Source of the DNA: Flavobacterium segetis
Lineage (GTDB): Bacteria; Bacteroidota; Bacteroidia; Flavobacteriales; Flavobacteriaceae
Assembly: GCF_900129575.1 (NCBI RefSeq)
Contig: NZ_FQWE01000004.1
Coordinates: forward strand, 310,001-374,000
Direction: 5' to 3'
DNA: 64,000 bases
Below, piece after piece: positions 46,331 to 54,774 of this stretch (positions within the stretch are counted from its first letter, which is position 1; the number at the start of each line of letters is the position of its first letter). Below the pieces are notes generated by a model. It had not been told where the DNA came from. It ran no database searches and saw only the letters and a list, made by a program, of their open reading frames with translations. Made by a program: the position numbers and the translations under genes.

Positions 46331-46763
46331 GCCTGTAGTAATTACTGATATTGACTCAATAGTATTCATGATGCAAGAGTTTTATGCAATTGATAATTAC
46401 CCTATTGATGTTGACGTTTCTAAAGCTTTATGGAGAGCGTTTATTTCTAATGAAAATCTAGGGAAGTCTTGGCTAATAGCTCTCGATGATGAAATCGTAG
46501 GATACGTAATATTAACTTTTATTTTTAGTTTCGAATATCAAGGGAGGATAGCTTTTTTAGACGAATTATTTGTAAGTAAAAAATATAGAGGAAAAGGAAT
46601 TGGGAGTAAAGTCCTAGCATTTATTTTAGCGGAGAGTAAAAAATTATCGTTGAAATTGATTTATTTAGAAATAGAAAATCACAATGAAAACGCACAAAAA
46701 TTGTATATTGCCAGCGGTTTTGAATTACATAATCGGAAATTAATGGCGCGCAAAATCAACTAA
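46317..46763 (+). CDS. GNAT-family N-acetyltransferase
   Basis: 148 residues. Motif A is LDELFVSKKYRGKGIGSKVLAF (R/Q-G-x-G-x-G/S), followed by LIYLEIENHNENAQKLYIASGF, with the conserved Asn and Tyr of the fold. The start sits inside the end of waaA, which suggests co-expression, but no link to LPS chemistry is known. Substrate unknown. Confidence 0.86.
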   Translation: MIQFKPVVITDIDSIVFMMQEFYAIDNYPIDVDVSKALWRAFISNENLGKSWLIALDDEIVGYVILTFIFSFEYQGRIAFLDELFVSKKYRGKGIGSKVLAFILAESKKLSLKLIYLEIENHNENAQKLYIASGFELHNRKLMARKIN

Positions 46764-46786
46764 AATTACAAACTAAATACATAAAC

Positions 46787-48946
46787 ATGAAATTTTTAAA
46801 ATTATTCCTATTATTATTCGTCATTCAAACACAAGCGCAACAAGGCGGAATGTGGATTCCTTCTCTATTAAAAGGAATGAATGAAACAGAAATGAAAAAT
46901 CTAGGCATGAAAATGTCTGTTAAAGAAATTTATGATGTAAATAACTCGAGTATTAAAGATGCAGTTCCACATTTTAATGGTGGTTGCACCTCAGAAGTGA
47001 TTTCTCCCAAAGGCTTGATTCTAACCAATCATCATTGCGGGTATTCCCAAATTCAATCCCATTCGACAGTTGAAAACGACTATCTTACTAATGGTTTTTG
47101 GGCTTACAAAATGGAAGAAGAGTTACCTAATGAAGGTTTAACTGTCACTTTTATAATAAAGATTGAAGATGTAACTGCAGCAGTTTTAAATGGAACCGAA
47201 GTACTTATAAATGAAACTGAAAAGCAGAAAAAGATACAAGAAAACATTTCCAGTTTAAGCGCTTCTTTAGCTAAAGAAAATTGGCAAGAAAACAAGATTC
47301 GAACTTTTTATGAAGGAAACCAATACATGCTGTTTGTAACTGAAACATTCACTGATGTTCGATTAGTAGGTGCTCCACCTACATCAATTGGAAAATTTGG
47401 TTCCGATACTGACAATTGGGTTTGGCCGCGTCACACGGGAGATTTTTCCTTATTCAGAATTTATGCTGACAAAAACAATCATCCAGCAAAATACTCTAAA
47501 GATAATGTTCCTTATACACCAAAACACTTTTTACCGATTTCACTTGACGGTATAGCTGAAGATGATTTCTCTCTCGTTTTTGGTTATCCAGGAAAAACAA
47601 ATGAATATTTACCAGCAGTTGCTATCGAGCAAATTATAAATGAACTAAATCCAGCTAAAATTGAAATCAGAGATAAAGCTTTAAAAGTAACTGATGGGTT
47701 TATGCGAAAAGATAATGCAATTAAGATTCAATACGCTTCAAAATATGCAAGTATTGCGAACTATTGGAAAAAATGGATTGGCGAAACACAAGGGCTCAAG
47801 AAATCTAATGCTGTAGCTGTAAAAAGAGAAGCTGAAAAAAATTTTCAGCTAAACATTATAAAAGCAGGAAAAGAAAAAGAGTATGGAACGTTATTAGCTG
47901 ATTTTGATAAAAACTACACTGCAATTGCACCATACGCAGTTGCAAGAGATTATTTTATGGAAATTGTACTACGTAATACTGAAATGCTGAGTACAGGATA
48001 TAAATTGTATCAGTTAGAGCAAGTTTATAACACTAGAGGTGAACAAGCTTTTAATGACAGAAAAAATAATTTAGTTACTGGTTTAGCAGACTTCTATAAA
48101 AACTTTAATGCTTCAGTTGATGAAAAGGTTTTTGAGCAATTACTAGAGTTGTATGCCACGAAATCAGCTAAACAATTTCTGCCACAGAGTTTAATGAATG
48201 TAAACACTAAAAAGTTGGCCGAAGAAATTTATAGTAAATCAAAACTGAAAGATTATAGTAGTTTAAAACAGCTACTTTCGGGAGATGCGAAAACAGTAAT
48301 TTCCAATTTAAATAGTGATCCTGGATTTAAACTAGTTAAAGAATTAGGAGAAATTTACACAAAGGAAATCGCTCCGAAATATGACGAAATTAATCTTAAC
48401 ATTACAGCGCTTCAACGCACTTACATGAAGGCACAATTAGAGCTTAATAAAAATAGTAGAATATTCCCAGATGCTAATAGCACCCTGCGAGTAACTTATG
48501 GTAAAGTGAAAGGCTATGAACCAAAAGATGCTACTGTTTACACTCCAGTAACGTATTTAGACGGTGTTATGGAGAAGTACGTTCCAGGAGATTACGAATT
48601 TGATGTTCCAGCAAAATTAATTGATTTATACAACGCTAAAGATTATGGACCTTATGGTGAAAATGGTAAGATGCCTGTTTGCTTTATTGGAACAAATCAC
48701 ACTACGGGAGGCAACTCTGGAAGTCCAGCAATAGATGCTTATGGAAATTTAGTTGGATTAAATTTTGATCGCGTTTGGGAAGGAACTATGAGTGATATCT
48801 ACTATGATCCTAGTATTTGTAGAAATATTATGGTCGATATTCGCTATGTTTTATTTATTATGGACAAATATGCAGGGGCTCAAAACCTAATAAGTGAATT
48901 AAAACTGGTTCACCCAAAGAAAAATAAAGCAGTAAAAAACAAATAA
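46787..48946 (+). CDS. S46-family dipeptidyl-peptidase, DPP11-like (Asp/Glu specificity)
   Basis: 719 residues with a signal peptide (MKFLKLFLLLFVIQTQAQ). The serine-protease triad is readable: His82 or His83 in NHHCGY, Asp219 in HTGDFS and Ser644 in TGGNSGSP. In Porphyromonas DPP11 the S1 residue is Arg673, eighteen positions after Ser655, whereas DPP7 has Gly. Here the matching position is Arg662 (NFDRVWEGTM), so the enzyme should release N-terminal dipeptides with Asp or Glu second. It is periplasmic and feeds peptide use as carbon source. Confidence 0.92.
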   Translation: MKFLKLFLLLFVIQTQAQQGGMWIPSLLKGMNETEMKNLGMKMSVKEIYDVNNSSIKDAVPHFNGGCTSEVISPKGLILTNHHCGYSQIQSHSTVENDYLTNGFWAYKMEEELPNEGLTVTFIIKIEDVTAAVLNGTEVLINETEKQKKIQENISSLSASLAKENWQENKIRTFYEGNQYMLFVTETFTDVRLVGAPPTSIGKFGSDTDNWVWPRHTGDFSLFRIYADKNNHPAKYSKDNVPYTPKHFLPISLDGIAEDDFSLVFGYPGKTNEYLPAVAIEQIINELNPAKIEIRDKALKVTDGFMRKDNAIKIQYASKYASIANYWKKWIGETQGLKKSNAVAVKREAEKNFQLNIIKAGKEKEYGTLLADFDKNYTAIAPYAVARDYFMEIVLRNTEMLSTGYKLYQLEQVYNTRGEQAFNDRKNNLVTGLADFYKNFNASVDEKVFEQLLELYATKSAKQFLPQSLMNVNTKKLAEEIYSKSKLKDYSSLKQLLSGDAKTVISNLNSDPGFKLVKELGEIYTKEIAPKYDEINLNITALQRTYMKAQLELNKNSRIFPDANSTLRVTYGKVKGYEPKDATVYTPVTYLDGVMEKYVPGDYEFDVPAKLIDLYNAKDYGPYGENGKMPVCFIGTNHTTGGNSGSPAIDAYGNLVGLNFDRVWEGTMSDIYYDPSICRNIMVDIRYVLFIMDKYAGAQNLISELKLVHPKKNKAVKNK

Positions 48947-49110
48947 TTAGAGTAATAAAAGCCCTGAATCAGCGAGAAGTTGATGGGACGTTATAAATAT
49001 CTAACTAGAGTATTTCTTTGTGTAACAATTGATATTTTTGAGTCCATTGACGAAGAGTAAAAAAAATTCAAAAATAAAATAAAAAAATATTTTACATATT
49101 AAAAAATTTA

Positions 49111-49118
49111 TATCTTTG
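49111..49118 (+). promoter_or_regulatory. -7 promoter element of the small lipoprotein gene
   Basis: TATCTTTG, 36 bases before the ATG at 49155. Confidence 0.55.
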
Positions 49119-49154
49119 CGACGAATTAATAATTAACCTTTATATTAAATTAAG

Positions 49155-49352
49155 ATGAAAAAAGTATTTTTAAGTTTAGCTTTCGTTGCTGTTTTAACTG
49201 TTGTATCATGTAAAAAAGCTGACGCTGCAGCTGAAGAAACTACTGTAGATACTACTGCTGTAATCACTGATACTACTGCTGTAGTTGTTGATTCTACAGT
49301 TACTACTACTGACACAACTGCTGTAACTCCAGAAGCTACTCCAGCTCAGTAA
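49155..49352 (+). CDS. Tiny Thr-rich lipoprotein of unknown function
   Basis: 65 residues. A lipobox (LTVVSC) makes Cys19 the probable lipidated N-terminus after the signal peptide. The mature part is 46 residues of low complexity with three or four repeats of the form T/V-D-T/S-T-A-V, dominated by Thr, Ala, Val and Asp. It is probably unstructured and surface- or periplasm-facing. A good promoter element and terminator flank it, so it is a real, monocistronic gene. Confidence 0.8.
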   Translation: MKKVFLSLAFVAVLTVVSCKKADAAAEETTVDTTAVITDTTAVVVDSTVTTTDTTAVTPEATPAQ

Positions 49353-49375
49353 TTTTTAATTACAGAAAAAAATCA

Positions 49376-49405
49376 AGCCATCCGCTTAGCGAGGTGGCTT
49401 TTTTT
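49376..49405 (+). terminator. Terminator of the small lipoprotein gene
   Basis: Stem AGCCATCCGC / GCGAGGTGGCT with a G-U pair and a bulge, followed by seven T. Confidence 0.8.
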
Positions 49406-49437
49406 ATATCTATGGTTTTACAATTAAGTAAATTAAT

Positions 49438-49479
49438 AAAAAAGGGAGTGTTTTGAATATTCAAAAAACTCCCTTTTTT
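49438..49479. terminator. Hairpin terminator after the DUF1508 gene
   Basis: Stem AAAAAAGGGAGT / ACTCCCTTTTTT continued by TTTTGAA / TTCAAAA after one mismatch. T-rich on both strands, so it could serve both directions. Confidence 0.8.
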
Positions 49480-49493
49480 ATTTCAGTTTAAAT

Positions 49494-49841
49494 CTAATCT
49501 ATAAATATACAGTCATTATCAGTGAAGTCTAATATTTCCGAGATACATCCATATTTTACAATTTCATCAATACCCTTTTGTAAACGCAACGAGGTAGTAT
49601 ATTTTCTACTTGTGGCAAAGTGATGTCCTCCAAGTATTAATTTAAAAAAATATTTCCCTGTAGAAGATTTAAATTTTAAAAAATCAGCTGCTTTTATTTC
49701 TCGCTTAAATCTTTCAATATTCTCCTCACATTCAAACTTAAGTTCATAACTCAAGCTTGTAAACACAACCTTCCCTTTTCTAGAGGTAAATACAAATTTA
49801 TATTCATCATTAAATCTTTTACTAATTACAAAAGCACCCAT
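49494..49841 (-). CDS. DUF1508 (YegP-like) protein
   Basis: 115 residues made of two similar beta-beta-helix units of about 55 residues. The first is MGAFVISKRFNDEYKFVFTS..GKVVFTSLSY; the second is KYFFKLILGGHHFATSRKY followed by the helix LRLQKGIDEIVKYG. YegP-like proteins form tightly packed repeats of this kind. Their function is unknown. It is isolated and ends at a strong terminator. Confidence 0.82.
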   Translation of the reverse strand: MGAFVISKRFNDEYKFVFTSRKGKVVFTSLSYELKFECEENIERFKREIKAADFLKFKSSTGKYFFKLILGGHHFATSRKYTTSLRLQKGIDEIVKYGCISEILDFTDNDCIFID

Positions 49842-50496
49842 AATCTATTTTAATATTACACAAAAACAACCATCGGTTATACTGCCAAAACCCTACTTTT
49901 CAAAGTCAATTGCGAATATACAATTCCCATTAACATTTTCGGTTTAGTAAATGTTAATACTCGATATTTAAGACAAAAATTATAGTAAGATGAACGTAAT
50001 GGATTATTAAAAGTTTTTCCAAGAATCGTCCTATTATAGGCTATTTTGCAGTCTAAAAAAGAAAAGGTCTAGGTAGAATAATAAACAATACATAAACACA
50101 AATAGATTTAACCCGTTGGGTGTAATTATTCAAAACGTCAATTCGAGTGTTTTTTGTGGAGTAAAACGGAGCAAAAAATGTATCGAGAACCGTTTTTAAT
50201 GAAATTTTTCTTCGAATATCTACTATTATATTCTTATCATACACTACTTTCTCAAAAAAAATTCTAGATTTCATTCTTTTTAAAAAACGTTCTAACAAAT
50301 AGGCTTGCGCACTAGTTTCACATTCAAAACTTAATCATAAATCCTACAGAATTTATTCAACAGTGAATAATTTATAATAAAATCAAAAATTATACGCATT
50401 CAGCATTTTCAATGCATTATCATTAGTACCAGCATAATGCCTGTCTAATTTTTTAGCGTAAAGCATAAACATGAAATACATTGAAGTTTGTTTAAT
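49842..50496. other. 655-base intergenic region without a supported gene
   Basis: AT-rich. It holds one imperfect dyad element (50138-50193) and an 81-codon minus-strand frame across it that I do not believe is a gene. No RNA gene seen before the tRNA terminator. Confidence 0.5.
50138..50193. repeat. Imperfect dyad intergenic element (CGTCAATTCGAGTG ... GTATCGAGAACCG)
   Basis: The ends TTCGAGTG and GTATCGAGAA are partly complementary, with GTGGAGTAAAACGGAGC in the middle. Words of the form TCTCGATAC ... CACTCGAA(T)TGAC recur in intergenic DNA of Flavobacterium genomes as I remember them. I could not confirm other copies in this window. Confidence 0.3.
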
Positions 50497-50529
50497 AAAA
50501 AAAGCTCCAAACATAGTTTGAAGCTTTTT
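50497..50529 (-). terminator. Terminator of the tRNA-Gly/tRNA-Leu transcript
   Basis: Stem AAAAAGCTcCAAAC / GTTTGaAGCTTTTT with one mismatch and a 3-base loop, T-rich on the minus strand. It starts directly past the Leu tRNA 3' end. Confidence 0.8.
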
Positions 50530-50531
50530 AG

Positions 50532-50617
50532 TACTCAGAGCGGGACTTGAACCCGCACGAACATTGCTGTTCACTGGATTTTAAGTCCAGCGTGTCTACC
50601 AATTTCACCATCCGAGC
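50532..50617 (-). tRNA. tRNA-Leu (anticodon TAA)
   Basis: 86 bases with the long variable arm of a class II tRNA. The acceptor is GCTCGGA / TCTGAGT. The anticodon stem-loop CTGGA-CTTAAAA-TCCAG gives TAA. The T-arm GCGGGTTCAAGTCCCGC is perfect. CCA is not encoded. It follows tRNA-Gly(GCC) by 14 bases. Confidence 0.95.
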
Positions 50618-50631
50618 ATTATGTGGTGTGG

Positions 50632-50704
50632 AGCGAAAAACGGGGCTCGAACCCGCGACCTCGACCTTGGCAAGGTCGCGCTCTACCAACTGAGCTATTT
50701 TCGC
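50632..50704 (-). tRNA. tRNA-Gly (anticodon GCC)
   Basis: 73 bases. Acceptor GCGAAAA / TTTTCGC; anticodon stem-loop CGACC-TTGCCAA-GGTCG gives GCC. The T-arm is GCGGGTTCGAGCCCCGT. With the TCC genes at 13 kb the window covers both common Gly codon groups. Confidence 0.95.
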
Positions 50705-50753
50705 ATTTTCAATTCTTAAAAAGAACCGCGATACTTGTTCTGTATTGCGGTGG

Positions 50754-50783
50754 CAAATTTAAGACATTTATTGAATTACACAA
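50754..50783 (-). promoter_or_regulatory. Promoter of the tRNA-Gly(GCC)/tRNA-Leu transcript
   Basis: Minus strand TTG (50783-50781), 19 bases, TAAATTTG (50761-50754). Full match to the Bacteroidetes consensus at optimal spacing. An inverted repeat (CCGCAATAC / GTATCGCGG) sits between it and the tRNA. Confidence 0.75.
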
Positions 50784-50851
50784 GCCTTTTTTTTAAAAAT
50801 TTTTGATATATCAGTTAACCTTCTGATAACCCTAGCTTTAAAATTAAAAAA

Positions 50852-53479
50852 TTATTTTCTAGTAAGCATTCTTTTAATTTCATTTAGTTTCATCAGTGCT
50901 TCCATAGGCGTTATGGTATTTATATCAAGGTTTAATATTTCATCTTTAATTTCTTCCAACAGCGGATCATCCAAATTAAAGAAGCTCATTTGCATTTCAT
51001 CTGCTTGTTCGCCTTTAAGACTGGAGCTCTGTTTAATTCCATTTAATGCATCACTTGAATGATTTTTTTCTAATTTTTTCAATAGTTTTTGTGCTTTCAA
51101 TATGACAATTTGAGGCATTCCTGCCATTTTAGCGACATGGATTCCAAAACTATGTGCACTTCCTCCTTTAACCAATTTCCGAATAAAAAGCACTGTATCT
51201 TTAAGTTCTTTTACCGCAACATTATAATTTTGAATTCTGGGTAGAGAGTCGCTCATTTCATTCAATTCATGATAATGAGTCGCAAATAAGGTTTTAGGCC
51301 TTGAGGGATGCTCATGCAAAAACTCGGCAATTGCCCATGCTATTGATATTCCGTCATACGTGCTGGTTCCTCTCCCAATTTCGTCTAATAAAATCAAACT
51401 ACGATCTGAAATATTATTTAAAATAGAAGCTGTTTCATTCATTTCAACCATGAAAGTCGACTCGCCCATTGAAATATTGTCACTCGCTCCTACTCTGGTA
51501 AATATCTTATCCACAATTCCCATCCGAACACTTTCAGCAGGAACAAAGCAACCCATTTGCGCAAGTAATACAATTAACGCCGTTTGACGTAATATCGCTG
51601 ATTTTCCAGACATGTTTGGCCCTGTGATCATTATTAATTGCTGCGTTTCTCGGTCTAAAAAAACATCATTAGCAATATACGGCATTCCAACTGGCAATTG
51701 CTTTTCGATAACAGGATGTCTACCATTTTTAATTTCCAGTTCAAATGAATCGTCTAGTTCTGGACAGACGTATTTATTTTCAATTGCTAATTGGGTAAAT
51801 GAACACAAACAATCTAATTGAGCAATTAAATTCGCATTCATTTGCACTGGCTTAATATAAGTGGCGATCCAACTGACCAATTGCTCAAATAATTCCACTT
51901 CTATTTTATATATTTTCTCCTCAGCACCTAATATTTTTGTTTCGTACTCCTTAAGTTCTTCAGTTATGTAACGTTCTGCGTTAACTAAAGTTTGTTTTCT
52001 GATCCATTCCGTTGGAACTTTATCTTTGTGCATATTTCGCACTTCTATATAATACCCAAAAACATTATTAAATGAAATTTTCAGCGATGAAATCCCAGTT
52101 GCTTGCGATTCTCGTTTTTCGATCCCTTCTAAAAATTCCTTCCCAGAGGTTGATACAGCTCTTAAATCATCTAATTCAACATGAACACCTTTTGCAATTG
52201 CATTTCCTTTGGCAACAGCCACAGGAGCATTTTGATTGAGTACAGTTTTGATTTTTTCGCGAAGTAATTCGCAGCCATGCAAACTGTCGCCAATAACTTT
52301 GACCGCTTCTTGCGGACTTGCTAAGGCCAACATCTTGATGGGAATTATTGCGTCTAATGACTCTTTTAAATTGACCACTTCTCGCGGCGATACTTTACCA
52401 GTTGCAATTTTAGAAATCAAACGCTCTAAATCTGAAATTTGTTTGATTTGATTTTGAATGTTTTTTAAAACCTCATTATTAGCTTTTAAATAAGAAACCA
52501 CTTCATGCCGACCTCTAATTTTGTTTGCGTCTTTTAATGGCAAGGCCAACCATCTTTTAAGCAAACGACCGCCCATTGGCGAAAGCGTTTTATCAATAAC
52601 ATCAAGTAATGTAACGGCATTTGGATTATAACTATGATACAATTCAAGATTGCGAATGGTAAACCGATCCATCCACACATAAGCATCTTCAGCAATGCGT
52701 TGTATACTTGTAATATGTTGCACACGGTTATGCTGCGTTTCTGAAAGATAATATAAAATAGCACCAGAAGCTATAATTCCCTCCTTAAGTTCCTCAATAC
52801 CAAATCCTTTTAAAGAGATAGTTTGAAAATGTTTAGTTAAGGTTTCAAAAGCATAGTCCTCATTATAAATCCAGTCTTCGAGGTAAAAACTGTGATAATC
52901 ATCGCCAAAAATTTCTCGAAATTCACTCTTTTTATTTTTTGGAATTAAAACCTCACTTGGACTAAAGTTTTGTAAAAGTTTATCAATGTATTCTGCATTT
53001 CCCTGAGCGGTTAAAAACTCCCCTGTAGAAACATCTAAGAATGATATCCCTATAGACTTACTAATAAAGTAAACCGATGCTAAAAAGTTGTTTGTTTTAG
53101 ACTGTAAAACCTCATCATTCAATGAAACACCAGGAGTTACAAGCTCAGTAACTCCACGTTTTACAATGGTTTTGGTCATTTTGGGATCTTCAAGTTGGTC
53201 ACAAATAGCAACACGCAGTCCCGCTTTAACCAATTTAGGCAAATAAGTATTAATGGAATGATGTGGAAAACCAGCTAACGCAGTTTCTGTCTCAGACCCT
53301 GCACCTCTTTTCGTTAAAGTTATACCCAAAATTTTTGAGGCTCTCACAGCATCATCACCAAAAGTCTCATAAAAATCACCAACTCGAAACAGTAAACAAG
53401 CATCAGGATATTTTCTCTTGATCTCATTGTATTGTTTCATTAAGGGCGTTTCTTTTACCAATTTATCTTTAGAAGCCAA
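50852..53479 (-). CDS. mutS: DNA mismatch repair protein MutS
   Basis: 875 residues. It recognises mismatches and starts repair with MutL. The mismatch-contacting Phe36-Tyr37-Glu38 sits in VGDFYETFG, matching E. coli Phe36/Glu38. The ATPase domain has Walker A GPNMSGKS (about 619-626), LLDEIGRGTSTYDG and the FATHYHEL switch. The connector, lever and clamp domains are present by length. The C-terminus has a helical tail with the conserved EALMKLNEIKRML dimerisation-type helix. The gene is intact. Confidence 0.97.
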   Translation of the reverse strand: MASKDKLVKETPLMKQYNEIKRKYPDACLLFRVGDFYETFGDDAVRASKILGITLTKRGAGSETETALAGFPHHSINTYLPKLVKAGLRVAICDQLEDPKMTKTIVKRGVTELVTPGVSLNDEVLQSKTNNFLASVYFISKSIGISFLDVSTGEFLTAQGNAEYIDKLLQNFSPSEVLIPKNKKSEFREIFGDDYHSFYLEDWIYNEDYAFETLTKHFQTISLKGFGIEELKEGIIASGAILYYLSETQHNRVQHITSIQRIAEDAYVWMDRFTIRNLELYHSYNPNAVTLLDVIDKTLSPMGGRLLKRWLALPLKDANKIRGRHEVVSYLKANNEVLKNIQNQIKQISDLERLISKIATGKVSPREVVNLKESLDAIIPIKMLALASPQEAVKVIGDSLHGCELLREKIKTVLNQNAPVAVAKGNAIAKGVHVELDDLRAVSTSGKEFLEGIEKRESQATGISSLKISFNNVFGYYIEVRNMHKDKVPTEWIRKQTLVNAERYITEELKEYETKILGAEEKIYKIEVELFEQLVSWIATYIKPVQMNANLIAQLDCLCSFTQLAIENKYVCPELDDSFELEIKNGRHPVIEKQLPVGMPYIANDVFLDRETQQLIMITGPNMSGKSAILRQTALIVLLAQMGCFVPAESVRMGIVDKIFTRVGASDNISMGESTFMVEMNETASILNNISDRSLILLDEIGRGTSTYDGISIAWAIAEFLHEHPSRPKTLFATHYHELNEMSDSLPRIQNYNVAVKELKDTVLFIRKLVKGGSAHSFGIHVAKMAGMPQIVILKAQKLLKKLEKNHSSDALNGIKQSSSLKGEQADEMQMSFFNLDDPLLEEIKDEILNLDINTITPMEALMKLNEIKRMLTRK

Positions 53480-53607
53480 CTTTCTTGTTTTTAATTAGGG
53501 AATAAATATTCTATCAGCGAATTTAAATATTTATTGCCACTTATACTGATTCCTTAAAAATTTAATATTTTTAAGCTTATTTTAAGTCATTGGCATGAAA
53601 TTTTCTT

Positions 53608-53615
53608 TAAATTTG
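53608..53615 (+). promoter_or_regulatory. -7 promoter element of the DUF1573 gene
   Basis: TAAATTTG, 26 bases before the ATG at 53642. A TTG lies 15 bases upstream, slightly close. Confidence 0.5.
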
Positions 53616-53641
53616 CGAAACAAATCTAATAAACAAGTACA

Positions 53642-54100
53642 ATGAAAAAAATAGTTACACTAGCATTATTATTAGTTTTAGGAGTTACAGCTTCTAACGC
53701 ACAAGAGACTTCAAAAAAGGCTACTAAAGTTAAAGCTAAAACAACAGCGATTGCAAATTCTAAAGTAGATGGAGCGGGGATGGTTTTTGTTAGCGAGACA
53801 ATAGATTACGGTACCGTAGCTTATAATTCTGATGGAAAACGTGAATTTGTATTCACTAATAATGGTAACAAACCATTAATTATCACTAATGCTCAAGGTT
53901 CATGTGGATGTACTGTACCTTCTTATCCAAGAGAGCCAATTGCTCCAGGAGCTAAAGGTGTTATTGGAGTAAAATATGACACTTCAAGAGCTGGTCAAGC
54001 GTTTACAAAAACTATTACTTTAACAACTAATGCAATTGTTCCAAGTAAAACGCTTACAATAAAAGGAAATGTATTAGCTATTGACGCATCAAAGAGCTAA
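53642..54100 (+). CDS. DUF1573 exported protein
   Basis: 152 residues with signal peptide ending SNAQ. The mature protein has an Ala/Lys/Thr-rich linker, then one immunoglobulin-like beta-sandwich (about residues 45-145) with the DUF1573 signature IDYGTVAYNSDGKREFVFTN, NAQGSCGCTVPSYP and GVKYDTSRAGQAFTK. The family is common in Bacteroidetes envelopes. Function unknown. Own promoter and terminator. Confidence 0.9.
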   Translation: MKKIVTLALLLVLGVTASNAQETSKKATKVKAKTTAIANSKVDGAGMVFVSETIDYGTVAYNSDGKREFVFTNNGNKPLIITNAQGSCGCTVPSYPREPIAPGAKGVIGVKYDTSRAGQAFTKTITLTTNAIVPSKTLTIKGNVLAIDASKS

Positions 54101-54119
54101 TTTTAAATAATTATAAATC

Positions 54120-54152
54120 AAAGCTTCCATTAATTTAGGGAGCTTTTTTTTT
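54120..54152 (+). terminator. Terminator of the DUF1573 gene
   Basis: Stem AAAGCTTCC / GGGAGCTTT with one wobble pair, followed by nine T. Confidence 0.85.
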
Positions 54153-54167
54153 GAATAATAATGAAAA

Positions 54168-54710
54168 ATGAGAAAACTTGAAAATAAGGAACTCGACCGA
54201 AAGTCAGTTGAAGATTTTATAGAATCAGAAAAAACACCTCTTATTATTGTATTAGATGATATTAGGAGCTTGCATAATATTGGATCTGTTTTTAGAACTG
54301 CGGATGCATTTTTAATTGAAAAAATATATTTGTGCGGCATCACCGCTACGCCACCTAACAAAGAAATTCATAAAACAGCCCTTGGCGCAACGGAAACTGT
54401 CACTTGGGAATATAGTGACAATGTGCTAAAAGTCATAGAAGATCTAAAATCAAATGATGTGATGGCACTTGCAGTAGAACAAGTAGAAAGCGCTGTTTTT
54501 TTACAAAATTTCAAAGTTGAAAAAAATAAAAAATATGCATTAATTTTCGGAAATGAGGTTTTTGGAGTTTCGCAGGATGCTATAGCAATTTGCGATGGCA
54601 CAATTGAAATTCCTCAATTGGGTACTAAACATTCGCTAAACATTTCCGTAAGTGCTGGAATCGTAGTTTGGGATTTATTTGTAAAAATAAATGGGTTAAA
54701 AGGCAGCTAA
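54168..54710 (+). CDS. TrmH/SpoU-family RNA 2'-O-methyltransferase
   Basis: 180 residues, trefoil-knot (SPOUT) fold. Motif 1 is LDDIRSLHNIGSVFRTADAF with the catalytic Arg. Motif 2 is IFGNEVFGVSQDAI, and motif 3 is LNISVSAGIVVWDLF after GTKHS. The target is tRNA or rRNA ribose. Which one cannot be determined. It begins 16 bases past the DUF1573 terminator. Confidence 0.92.
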   Translation: MRKLENKELDRKSVEDFIESEKTPLIIVLDDIRSLHNIGSVFRTADAFLIEKIYLCGITATPPNKEIHKTALGATETVTWEYSDNVLKVIEDLKSNDVMALAVEQVESAVFLQNFKVEKNKKYALIFGNEVFGVSQDAIAICDGTIEIPQLGTKHSLNISVSAGIVVWDLFVKINGLKGS

Positions 54711-54774
54711 TATGGCTCTTAGAATTCAAAAAGTTTTTATTAAAGCATTCAATATTTTACTTTTACACAGTTTT

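Noticed and set aside
50053..50298. An 81-codon minus-strand open frame
   Set aside because: It runs through the dyad intergenic element and has no signal, domain or promoter; the composition looks like translated non-coding AT-rich DNA.
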